Below are positions 39,272-46,610 of a stretch of DNA of 64,000 nucleotides, piece by piece; the stretch's first letter is position 1; each line of letters opens with the position of its first letter. Source of the stretch: Flaviaestuariibacter flavus. GTDB lineage: Bacteria; Bacteroidota; Bacteroidia; Chitinophagales; Chitinophagaceae. The notes below the pieces were generated by a model. It saw only the letters and a list, made by a program, of their open reading frames with translations, ran no database searches and was not told the DNA's origin. The stretch is taken from contig NZ_SJZI01000044.1 of assembly GCF_004337505.1 (NCBI RefSeq), positions 1-64,000 on the forward strand. Direction: 5' to 3'. A program made the position numbers and the translations under genes.

Positions 39272-41485
39272 TTACTTTATGTGGTAGGCAAGCGCCGGGA
39301 GCTTTTTAAATTCACCGTTTTTCGTGCGGGCGATGCGTTTTTCCACGATGATGGTTCCGCCGCGCAGCACCTGCGGGAGCGACTCGCCGATCTTCGGGCT
39401 GATGCGGCCATCGGTAACCGGAACTTCAAAAACGTCCCTGTTGTTGAGATCCGTGCTGTACACCGCGCTTTCCAGCGTTTCACCCTCGGGGCAAAGTAGC
39501 TTCTCTACGGGTGTCTGAACAAGCTCCTCAAGTGTCAGCGTTCGCGTCGGTCCGGTCAGTGCCTGGAGCATGGGATCGGTGGCGGGGTCGATGGTGGTCG
39601 CTTCTGCAGTGCCTTTCTGCGCATCTGTTGCGATCCTGTCACCACTGATGCTGATGCCCTGCCGGCTTTCGGCAGCCTTGTGTGAAAGCCGCTCCCGGGT
39701 GCCGTCGGCATGCATGGCAATCACGGTGCCGTCGGGCTTTACGTCGAGGCGTTTGATCGGATTGCCGGCTGCTTCGTCGCGCAGCTGTGTCTGCAACTCT
39801 CTTTTTTTGTCTTCAAGAAAGCGGATCAACTCTTCGGTCATTTCCCGGTGGCCGGCATCTTTCAGCTCTTTGCGTAGTGCGGCGAGGCGCGCGTCGACAA
39901 AGGCGATCTTTTGCCGTAAAGTGCCGGTGTCGTCGGCTGCAATACCCGCACCGGGCACGCCTTTCGGCGCAGGCGCCTGGGAGACAGCTGTACTATCCAG
40001 GCGCTGCCGGTAGCGTGCAATGGCGTTGAGAATCTTCTTTGCAATACGTTCCTGGTTGGCGGGCGACTGGATAAACGCGCGGTCTTTTTCATTATTGATG
40101 TACCCAAGCTCGAGCAGGGCGGCGGGGCAGGGGGCCTGGTCGATGACCCATACGCCCTGCTTGCGCGACTGGAGCTTTGCATCGGTTGTATAAATACCGG
40201 ACAGTGCGCCCAGGATTGCCGATCCGATCACACGGCTCTGGTTAAAACGTGTGCTGTCGCGCGATAGCAGAACGCTGAAGCCACTCCACTTCGTTGTCGG
40301 CTTCATGCCGCTGGCATCTTCGGCGGAAGCGTTTACGTGCAGACTCAGGAACAGGTCGGCCCCCTGTGCGACAACAGGACGCACCCTGAGCGGAACGATC
40401 TTTTCGTCACCGCGCGTCTGGATGATCTTCAGGTTAGGGTCGGCATTAAGCTCGGAGATCTTCAGGGCGATGGCAAGCGTGATCTCGTCTTCGCTGACAC
40501 CGCCAAAGGAAGCACCATTCCAGGCGCCATTTTCCATCCGGCCATGGCCGGCATCGATAACGACGGTGAATTTGCTTTCATTGGTTTGGGTCACAGGCGC
40601 CTGTGCTTTTGCGCCGGTGCGCACCGCGAAGGCGAAGCCGATACCTGCCAGCAGCGGGAGTGCCAGCACGCGGCCGAGGTAACGAACGCGGGTGTTTTGC
40701 TTTAACTGGTTGAGCATATGGAGTCTTCTTTTGATGGCGTGATGGAAAAAGGGATTGGTAAGATGGCTGTATTGCTGCGGGTAGGCGGCCTGGAGGATGA
40801 GCCGCGCCAGCACACCGGCATCCCGGTTCTTTACGGAGCGCTCGTCGGCAATGAATTCATGCACCAGGTGCAGCTCATTGCGCAGGAGCCAGAAGACGGG
40901 ATTAAACCAGCACAGCGCGAGTGCTGCCTGCAGCAGCAGCTTGTCGAACGTATGGCCTTCGCGCACATGCACCAGCTCGTGCTGCAGGATCTGCTGGCCG
41001 CTTTCGGAAGCGAGGTCGAGCTCCGGGTTCCAGAAGATGCGGCGGAAGAACGAGAAGGGAGTTCCCGCCACCGGTGCAAGCACCAGCTCCACGCCGTCGG
41101 CGCTGTGCACCGGGTAGCGGCGCGAAAGCGCGTGCAGGCGCAGGAGCCCGCGCGCGAAATGCAACAGCAGGAGCAGGCCGATGAGCGCATAGATGCCGTA
41201 TAGAACTGTGCTCCAGTCAAAGGTGGTGGCGGTGCCGAGCTGCACCGCTTCCATGCGCTCGTTGCCGTCGCTCACAACTTCCAGCAGGCGCATGGGCGTT
41301 TCGGAAACGGCTTCGGGTGTCGCTTCAAGCCGGATGCGCACCAGCGGCAGGAGCAGCGAAAGGGGCACAATGGCCAGCAGGTAAAAGCGGTTCCACTGGT
41401 GAAACACCTTGTTGCGCAGCGCCACATGGTAATAGCCGTACAACAGTGCCGAGCAGAGAATCGATTTGAGCAGGTAGGCGATCAT
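39272..41485 (-). CDS. BlaR1-like M56 membrane protease fused to N-acetylmuramoyl-L-alanine amidase
   Basis: A 737-residue protein. The N-terminal M56 domain has membrane helices at about 5-20, 35-50, 92-112 and 272-290, and the zinc motif HELVH at 169-173 with an ExxADE-like LVHEFIADERSV nearby. In BlaR1 a C-terminal penicillin-binding sensor follows. Here it is replaced by an Amidase_3 domain (about 305-495) with zinc ligands and base in place: H314 in DAGHG, Glu332/334, H383 in SLHVNAS and E459 in LLELGY. A helical linker (about 515-575) and a C-terminal domain of about 160 residues follow. It should cleave the BlaI-like repressor when it senses wall damage. The ATG overlaps the blaI stop (ATGA). 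Confidence 0.85.
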   Translation of the reverse strand: MIAYLLKSILCSALLYGYYHVALRNKVFHQWNRFYLLAIVPLSLLLPLVRIRLEATPEAVSETPMRLLEVVSDGNERMEAVQLGTATTFDWSTVLYGIYALIGLLLLLHFARGLLRLHALSRRYPVHSADGVELVLAPVAGTPFSFFRRIFWNPELDLASESGQQILQHELVHVREGHTFDKLLLQAALALCWFNPVFWLLRNELHLVHEFIADERSVKNRDAGVLARLILQAAYPQQYSHLTNPFFHHAIKRRLHMLNQLKQNTRVRYLGRVLALPLLAGIGFAFAVRTGAKAQAPVTQTNESKFTVVIDAGHGRMENGAWNGASFGGVSEDEITLAIALKISELNADPNLKIIQTRGDEKIVPLRVRPVVAQGADLFLSLHVNASAEDASGMKPTTKWSGFSVLLSRDSTRFNQSRVIGSAILGALSGIYTTDAKLQSRKQGVWVIDQAPCPAALLELGYINNEKDRAFIQSPANQERIAKKILNAIARYRQRLDSTAVSQAPAPKGVPGAGIAADDTGTLRQKIAFVDARLAALRKELKDAGHREMTEELIRFLEDKKRELQTQLRDEAAGNPIKRLDVKPDGTVIAMHADGTRERLSHKAAESRQGISISGDRIATDAQKGTAEATTIDPATDPMLQALTGPTRTLTLEELVQTPVEKLLCPEGETLESAVYSTDLNNRDVFEVPVTDGRISPKIGESLPQVLRGGTIIVEKRIARTKNGEFKKLPALAYHIK

Positions 41486-41844
41486 TTCTTTTCTTTTTTG
41501 ATTTGCTTTACGAGGGCTTCCAGCTCTTCGAGGCTGAGGCCGTTTTCCTGTACCATAAAGGAAACCGCATCGGTGTAGGAGCCGCTGAAATAGTTCTTCA
41601 CCATGTTCTTAATAGAGGCTTTCGAATAAGCCGACTTGGTGACGAGCGGGTAATACTGGTGCTGGCGGCCCACCACGCGGATGGCGGCGAAGCCTTTCTC
41701 CACGAGGATCTTGAGCAGCGTGGCTACCGTGTTCTGGTGCGGCTTCGGCACCGGCAGTGCCTCGAGGATATCGCGGATGAAACCTTCCCTGATCTTCCAG
41801 AGTGCCTGCATCACCTGCTCTTCTGCTTTGGTGAGTGTCTTCAT
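41482..41844 (-). CDS. BlaI/MecI/CopY-family transcriptional repressor
   Basis: A 120-residue winged-helix repressor. The N-terminal DNA-binding part is LTKAEEQVMQALWKIREGFI to PHQNTVATLLKILVEKGF, and the C-terminal dimerisation part carries KNMVKNYFSGSYTDAVSFM. In the bla/mec systems it is cut by the M56 partner, which releases the promoter. Here it is translationally coupled to that partner by a four-base overlap. Two perfect AACTAA-N4-TTAGTT dyads, 176-211 bp upstream, are its probable operators. Confidence 0.92.
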   Translation of the reverse strand: MKTLTKAEEQVMQALWKIREGFIRDILEALPVPKPHQNTVATLLKILVEKGFAAIRVVGRQHQYYPLVTKSAYSKASIKNMVKNYFSGSYTDAVSFMVQENGLSLEELEALVKQIKKEKK

Positions 41845-42019
41845 GTGTGAGAGAGTTAATTAGTCTATTGGTCTATTGGTTAATTGGGAAGGCGGTTGCT
41901 AAGGGTATAGACCTTACGGTTCGGGCTGCTCTTATTGGAGGCCGTATGCCGCAATCCGCTGTTGGTTCTATTCTTTAAAACCCCAGAACCTCAGAACCTT
42001 CTCCTGAACGCTAACCTAC
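41845..42019. other. Leader region of the blaI-M56/amidase unit
   Basis: About 175 bp between the operator dyads and the blaI start, with a TTAGTCTATTGGTCTATTGGTT direct repeat near the start codon (41860-41882) and a copy of the CCCCAGAACCTCAGAACC repeat at 41982. No gene. Confidence 0.45.
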
Positions 42020-42055
42020 AACTAATATTTTAGTTGACAAACTAAAGTTTTAGTT
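42020..42055. promoter_or_regulatory. Twin operator dyads AACTAA-N4-TTAGTT
   Basis: Two perfect palindromes, 42020-42035 (AACTAATATTTTAGTT) and 42040-42055 (AACTAAAGTTTTAGTT), start exactly 20 bp apart, two helical turns. BlaI/MecI repressors bind paired dyads of this size. They lie between blaI (minus strand) and the DUF952 gene (plus strand, ATG at 42104) and may control both. Confidence 0.8.
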
Positions 42056-42103
42056 ATAGAAGAAAATTTTTGGAACGGATGGGGTGCAGGTCATCTTTGC
42101 CGG

Positions 42104-42406
42104 ATGCAATACATCTATCATGTAACCACCCGCGCCGAGTGGGAGCGGGCACAGCAGGAAGGCGCTTACCGGGCGGCGTCGCTTCCCGTGGAAGGCTTTA
42201 TCCACGCCAGCGCCGACGAGCGCCAGGTGCAGGGCGTGCTGCAACGCTATTTCGCCGGTCAGAAAGACCTGGTGAAGCTCACCATCGATACCCGGAAACT
42301 CACCCATGAGCTGAAGTGGGAGCTTGCCCCTTCGGTTAACGAAGAATTCCCGCATATCTACGGTCCGCTGAACCTGGATGCGGTAGCGGAGATCTCCGAT
42401 CTCTGA
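42104..42406 (+). CDS. DUF952 family protein
   Basis: A 100-residue soluble protein of the DUF952 family, whose fold resembles ADP-ribosyltransferase-like or glutathione-S-transferase-associated domains; the function is unknown. Typical parts are YIYHVTTRAEWERAQQEGAY, the family signature GFIHASADERQV, and EEFPHIYGPLNLDAV. The last residues (AEISDL) are encoded by the edge of a GAGATCTCCGATCTC palindromic repeat. It is divergent from blaI and shares the spacer with the operator dyads. Confidence 0.88.
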   Translation: MQYIYHVTTRAEWERAQQEGAYRAASLPVEGFIHASADERQVQGVLQRYFAGQKDLVKLTIDTRKLTHELKWELAPSVNEEFPHIYGPLNLDAVAEISDL

Positions 42407-42500
42407 TCTCCGATGTCCGATCTATGCGCCAAAAGAAAATGGATCGCTTTGCGATCCATTTTTAATAAAATCAGACATCCGATATCGGAGATCGAAACAT
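42391..42500. repeat. Paired GATC-rich palindromic repeats around a terminator
   Basis: GAGATCTCCGATCTCTGATC at 42391 on and GACATCCGATATCGGAGATC near 42474 are inverted copies flanking the terminator at 42436. The same motif family is found at 4682, 6715, 17095, 22434, 29165, 34528 and 42391. Confidence 0.65.
42436..42463. terminator. Rho-independent terminator
   Basis: A 12-bp perfect stem AAAATGGATCGC / GCGATCCATTTT with a TTT loop and flanking A/T runs; it can serve the DUF952 gene and the convergent TPR gene. Confidence 0.9.
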
Positions 42501-42501
42501 T

Positions 42502-43155
42502 TTATCCGGGCATCCGGGCAATGTACTTTTCAATCTGCTTGATCTGGTCTACGATCTGAGGTGTGGTGGGCTTGCAGGCCTTTGCCTTGCGGAAGAAATC
42601 CTTGGCGGCGCGGAACTCACGCTTGTTCATCATCAGGCTGCTCATCTGCAAGTAGGCGGCCGCCTGGCTTTCCTTGTCCTGCAGGCCTTTACGCAGTGCC
42701 TCGCGGATATAGCGCTCACCGGTCTTGAGGTCGTTTTTCTGGAGGGCCAGCATACCCATCTGCAGCATTGAAGCGCCTTCAGCTTCCTTCATCGGCATGC
42801 CCAGGTCGAGCCCTTTCTTCATGTTTACCTCGGCGCTGTCGAAGCGCTGGTTCATCATGTCGATATTTCCTTTTAACGTATAGTAAACCGAGCGGATCGG
42901 CTTGTACAGCAGGTTGGGAAACTTTACCGAGTCGATCACCTTCTGGGCCGCTTCCATATTGCCGCTCTCCATATGTTCCTGGATAAGGCGCAGCGGGCCG
43001 AAGAAGAAGTGCCCGAAGATCATAATGGCACCCACGAAATAGAGGGGGAAGACCGGCCAGAAGCCGCTGATGGTCAGGTTCAGCGCCAGCCCGCCCAGGA
43101 TAAGCAGGATGCCGATCGGGAGGCGGTAGCGGATGAGGGTATTGTAGAATTTCAT
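42502..43155 (-). CDS. Membrane-anchored TPR-like protein
   Basis: A 217-residue protein with two adjacent N-terminal membrane helices (about 12-30 and 33-52). A helical region then carries three to four degenerate tetratricopeptide repeats (about 70-210; FDSAEVNMKKGLDLGMPMKE, KNDLKTGERYIREALRKGLQ, KREFRAAKDFFRKAKACKP). The TPR part should face the cytoplasm and bind other proteins; the partner is unknown. The start MKFYNTLIRYRL was chosen because it directly precedes the first helix. Confidence 0.8.
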   Translation of the reverse strand: MKFYNTLIRYRLPIGILLILGGLALNLTISGFWPVFPLYFVGAIMIFGHFFFGPLRLIQEHMESGNMEAAQKVIDSVKFPNLLYKPIRSVYYTLKGNIDMMNQRFDSAEVNMKKGLDLGMPMKEAEGASMLQMGMLALQKNDLKTGERYIREALRKGLQDKESQAAAYLQMSSLMMNKREFRAAKDFFRKAKACKPTTPQIVDQIKQIEKYIARMPG

Positions 43156-43270
43156 AATATTCCTAAAGGGGGGCAAAGATAAGCGCTATCGGACAGATGG
43201 CCCAAGGTACGGGCCGCAAAGCACCCGCTTTCCGTCGCGCCGCCCCCCGCAAAAGCCGCCCCGGGTAGCT

Positions 43271-43278
43271 TATGTTTG
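43271..43278 (+). promoter_or_regulatory. -7 element of the VOC gene
   Basis: TATGTTTG matches TAnnTTTG exactly, 22 bp before the ATG. The -33 region is GC-rich and shows no TTG. Confidence 0.45.
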
Positions 43279-43300
43279 CTGCTCACCGCAAACAAGCGCT

Positions 43301-43741
43301 ATGCAAAAGATCACGCCTTTTCTCTGGTTCGATGGCAATGCCCTGGAGGCCGCCCGGTTTTATACCGGCATTTTTCCCGATGCCCGCATCACCAGCGATC
43401 TGCCCGGCCCCGGCGGCAAGCCCATGGTGGTTGCCTTTGAGCTCGCGGGACAAAGCTTCACCGCACTCAACGGCGGGCCGCAGTTTACCTTCAACGAATC
43501 GGTGTCTTTCGTAATCGATTGTAAGGACCAGGGCGAGATTGATCACTACTGGGACCGCCTTACGGCAGAAGGCGGTACGCCAAGCCGCTGCGGCTGGCTG
43601 AAGGATCCTTTCGGGCTTTCCTGGCAGGTGGTGCCCTCGCGCCTTCCCCAGCTGATCCGCCATCCTGCCGCCATGCAGGCCATGATGGGGATGAGTAAGA
43701 TCGTTCTGGCCGACCTGGAAGCCGCCGCCGCTACCTCCTAG
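43301..43741 (+). CDS. VOC-family (PhnB-like) protein
   Basis: A 146-residue vicinal-oxygen-chelate fold protein of the 3-demethylubiquinone methyltransferase-like/PhnB group. It shows ITPFLWFDGNALEAARFYTG, the FNESVSFVIDCKDQGEIDHY segment and GWLKDPFGLSWQVVP, all standard for this subfamily. These proteins are cytoplasmic dimers; a catalytic role is not established. The MFS gene follows after 41 bp, but carries its own -7 box. Confidence 0.88.
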   Translation: MQKITPFLWFDGNALEAARFYTGIFPDARITSDLPGPGGKPMVVAFELAGQSFTALNGGPQFTFNESVSFVIDCKDQGEIDHYWDRLTAEGGTPSRCGWLKDPFGLSWQVVPSRLPQLIRHPAAMQAMMGMSKIVLADLEAAAATS

Positions 43742-43782
43742 CCGCGGGCGCGGCGCCTGGCGGGCCCGTACTTTTGCGCCCC

Positions 43783-44970
43783 ATGCAAGCCTTGAACGAC
43801 GCCGGCATCACCCGCACCCAGATCGCCATCCTTTCGGTTTCCTCCGGTATTTGTGTCGCCAACATCTACTATAACCAGCCCATCCTGGCCGACATCGCCC
43901 GCGACACGGGCATCAGCCAGAATGCGGCCGGTTACCTGCCCGTGCTCACCCAGGCCGGGTATGGCATCGGGCTGTTGCTGCTGACGCCGCTCGGCGACAA
44001 AGTGAACCGGAAGGCGCTGATCATGATCCTGCAGGCTGCCCTGATCATCGTGTTGTCGATGACGGGGCTCGCCAACAGCCGCGCCGGTCTTTACACCCTC
44101 AGCTTCCTCATCGGCGCCTTTGCTACCGCAACGCAGGTGCTCATCCCGATGGCGGCTGTGCTCGCCCGCCGTGATAAAGGAAAGATCGTTGGAATTGTTT
44201 TCACCGGTGCCCTGGTCGGGATCCTCGGCGCGCGCATTTTCAGCGGCGCCATCGCCGGCTGGTTTGGCTGGCGGGCCGTTTATTTTATTTCCGCCGGCCT
44301 GCTCGTGCTCACAACAATCCTGGTGGCAACCGGCCTGCCGCGCGTGGTGCCCTCCTATGCGGGGAGCTATGCTTCGCTGATCCGCTCCACGGTAGCGCAG
44401 CTCGGGCGCTTCTCCCGCCTGCGGCGGATCGTGCTGCTCGGCGCCCTCGTATTCGGCACATTCTGCTCTTTCTGGACGACGCTCACCTTTCACCTGAGCG
44501 GACCTCCCTTTGGTTATGGTCCCGATATCATCGGCCTCTTTGGCTTCCTGGCCATCGGCGGCGCGGGTGCCGCCACGCTTTTCGGGCGGCTTGCCGATAA
44601 GCAGCCGCCGGCGCGCCTGCAGCTGTTCACCGTGTGCCTGGTGATCGTTTCGCTGCTCGGCGTTTATTTCTTTCCCCTGTCCGCGACGGCCTTTATAGTC
44701 ACCACCCTGCTGCTGGACATCGGGGTGCAGGCCACGCAGGTCAACAACCTGGCGCAGGTGTATTCGCTCGACGAGTCGGCGCACAGCCGTATTAATACGG
44801 TATATATGACCTGCATCTTTACCGGTGGCGCCATCGGCACCTGGATGGGCGTTACCTGCTGGGATGCCGGCGGCTGGCACCTGGTGAGCCTGCAGTTGCT
44901 CCTCTGGTCTTTCTTCGCCCTCGTGGTAGCTATTGCGGGCTACCGGGCCTGGCGCCGGCAGCAGCGCTGA
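43783..44970 (+). CDS. MFS transporter
   Basis: A 395-residue inner-membrane transporter with twelve predicted helices. The MFS loop 2-3 motif is visible in modified form (PLGDKVNRKALI) and the family region ANIYYNQPILADIARD near the N-terminus is typical of a subgroup of multidrug or sugar exporters. The substrate is not known. The ATG lies 7 bp after a consensus -7 box (TACTTTTG, 43769-43776), so the message may be almost leaderless. An in-frame TTG three codons earlier is less likely. Confidence 0.88.
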   Translation: MQALNDAGITRTQIAILSVSSGICVANIYYNQPILADIARDTGISQNAAGYLPVLTQAGYGIGLLLLTPLGDKVNRKALIMILQAALIIVLSMTGLANSRAGLYTLSFLIGAFATATQVLIPMAAVLARRDKGKIVGIVFTGALVGILGARIFSGAIAGWFGWRAVYFISAGLLVLTTILVATGLPRVVPSYAGSYASLIRSTVAQLGRFSRLRRIVLLGALVFGTFCSFWTTLTFHLSGPPFGYGPDIIGLFGFLAIGGAGAATLFGRLADKQPPARLQLFTVCLVIVSLLGVYFFPLSATAFIVTTLLLDIGVQATQVNNLAQVYSLDESAHSRINTVYMTCIFTGGAIGTWMGVTCWDAGGWHLVSLQLLLWSFFALVVAIAGYRAWRRQQR

Positions 44971-45004
44971 GGAAAGATTACCTTCGGACCCTAAATCGCG
45001 GAAG

Positions 45005-45586
45005 ATGAAATCAGAAGAAGTGATCCGCCAGCGCAGCGGCGGAACCTGTGAGCTATGTGGCGGCACCGATGCACTGCTGGTTTACGCCGTGCCGCCGCAG
45101 GATAGCGCCGACGCCGGCAACAGCGTACTGCTTTGCGGCAAGTGTCGTGCGCAGATCGATAAAAAAGAAGAGCTCGATCCGGGCCACTGGCGCGTACTTT
45201 CCGATACGATGTGGAGCGAGGTGCCCGGTGTGCAGGTGCTGGCCTGGCGCATGCTCAATCGCCTCCGCAACGAAAGCTGGGCCGCCGACCTGCTCGATAT
45301 GCTTTACCTCGATGAGGAACGCCTCGCCTGGGCCAAAGCCACCGGTGACCACGAGAACGACGGCAGCGTGGAGCTGCACCGCGATGCCAACGGTAACCAG
45401 CTTTTTGATGGCGACAGCGTCGTGCTCGTAAAGTCGCTCGATGTAAAAGGTTCCACCCTCACCGCGAAGCTGGGCACCGTGGTGCGCAACATCCGGCTCG
45501 TGCCCGATAACACCGAACAGATCGAGGGACGCGTGGAAGGCCAGCAAATCGTTATCCTGACAAAATACGTGCGCCGCCAGGGCTAG
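45005..45586 (+). CDS. PhnA/YjdM-family zinc-ribbon protein
   Basis: A 193-residue protein with an N-terminal zinc ribbon (CELCGG and LCGKCRAQ) and a C-terminal PhnA domain (about 130-193; ANGNQLFDGDSVVLVKSLDV, KLGTVVRNIRLV). PhnA was named for alkylphosphonate genes, but it is not phosphonoacetate hydrolase and its role is unknown. The central region is longer than in E. coli YjdM. The stop codon overlaps that of the convergent PAS gene (CTAG). Confidence 0.87.
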   Translation: MKSEEVIRQRSGGTCELCGGTDALLVYAVPPQDSADAGNSVLLCGKCRAQIDKKEELDPGHWRVLSDTMWSEVPGVQVLAWRMLNRLRNESWAADLLDMLYLDEERLAWAKATGDHENDGSVELHRDANGNQLFDGDSVVLVKSLDVKGSTLTAKLGTVVRNIRLVPDNTEQIEGRVEGQQIVILTKYVRRQG

Positions 45587-46392
45587 TTGGCACCGGGCTG
45601 CGGCACGGAAGCGTTCACCAGCACACCGTATACGAGCGATGCGTACTGCAGCGGCGTGACCGCGATATCGCAGTAGCCGTCCTTCAAAAGACAGGGAACA
45701 TCGCGGAGTGTTTCCGCGCCGCCACCGCCAAGCGCCCGCCGAACCGCTTGCAGCAAACTGCTGCCCTGCGCCTGCGGGAACACATCGGTGATCAGCTCTC
45801 CCATTAGTGCTTTGTGCTCCAGGCGGCAATACTCCTGGTAGGCTTTGTTGGCGGCGCAAAAACGCAGGTCGCGGTCGAGCACTACGATGAGGTCTTTGCT
45901 GGCATCGATGATGGTTTCGGCCATATGCGCACGGTTGCTGAGCAGGAAATCCCTTTGCTGCAATTGTCCTTCCAGGTGATTTGCATGCTGCTCGGCCCGG
46001 TGCTGCCGCGAGACATCGCGGAGCAGGCAAAGCGCGCCGTGCCGGGCCCCGAACTTGTCGGTGAGCGGCTGGATGCGCCACTGGTAATGCGTATCACCCG
46101 AAGAGGTTTGCAGGTTGGCGGTGCGTCCCCGCCGCAGGGCGTCGTCGAGTGCTTCCAGCAGGCCGTTGTTGCCCATCGCCGGCAGCAGGCTGAAGAGGCG
46201 CTGGCCGAGCGCTGCGGTGCGCGTGCGGCCCAGCCAGCGTTCGCCCGCTTTGTTGAGCACGGCGATGCGGTACTCTTTATCGATGGCCAGCACGGGTTCC
46301 GGGTTGCCATCGAGCAGCAGCGAGCAGAGATCGGTAATGCCTTGCAAAAACTCAGGGACGGCATAAGTGCCGTGAAGGGGAGTATTTTTCAT
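45583..46392 (-). CDS. PAS-domain protein without an output domain
   Basis: A 269-residue cytoplasmic protein with two PAS folds (about 22-130 and 160-265), joined by a helical coiled linker (about 130-160). The first has LDGNPEPVLAIDKEYRIAVL and a PAC-like end (GALCLLRDVSRQH). The second ends at the C-terminus with no kinase, GGDEF or HTH domain. It probably works through protein contact with the neighbouring PAS histidine kinase, whose PAS domains it resembles; that is inference. The start is at MKNTPLHGTY. Confidence 0.75.
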   Translation of the reverse strand: MKNTPLHGTYAVPEFLQGITDLCSLLLDGNPEPVLAIDKEYRIAVLNKAGERWLGRTRTAALGQRLFSLLPAMGNNGLLEALDDALRRGRTANLQTSSGDTHYQWRIQPLTDKFGARHGALCLLRDVSRQHRAEQHANHLEGQLQQRDFLLSNRAHMAETIIDASKDLIVVLDRDLRFCAANKAYQEYCRLEHKALMGELITDVFPQAQGSSLLQAVRRALGGGGAETLRDVPCLLKDGYCDIAVTPLQYASLVYGVLVNASVPQPGAN

Positions 46393-46610
46393 AGCCGCGC
46401 TTTTTCGTTCGTCGCCGGTGGCGCAAACGGGGTGCCTTTCTGCACGCGGTGAAACCAGAATTAACAAAATCCGGCTTTCCGAAAACAAACCCGGGCCGGA
46501 AAGGCGCGGAAAGCATTGACAGTCTTTGCACGGAGCCTGCAGCAAGGATTCGTTAATACGCTATGGCTGTGCTTTCACTTTAATAAATGGCAAGCCTGTC
46601 GGGCAGGGCA

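Noticed and set aside
39272..41485. Calling the M56 protein a beta-lactam sensor (BlaR1)
   Set aside because: It lacks the penicillin-binding C-terminal domain; an amidase domain is in its place.
43738..45066. A 442-codon open frame antisense to the MFS gene
   Set aside because: The plus frame is a clear twelve-helix transporter; the antisense translation is low-complexity, as expected for a shadow.
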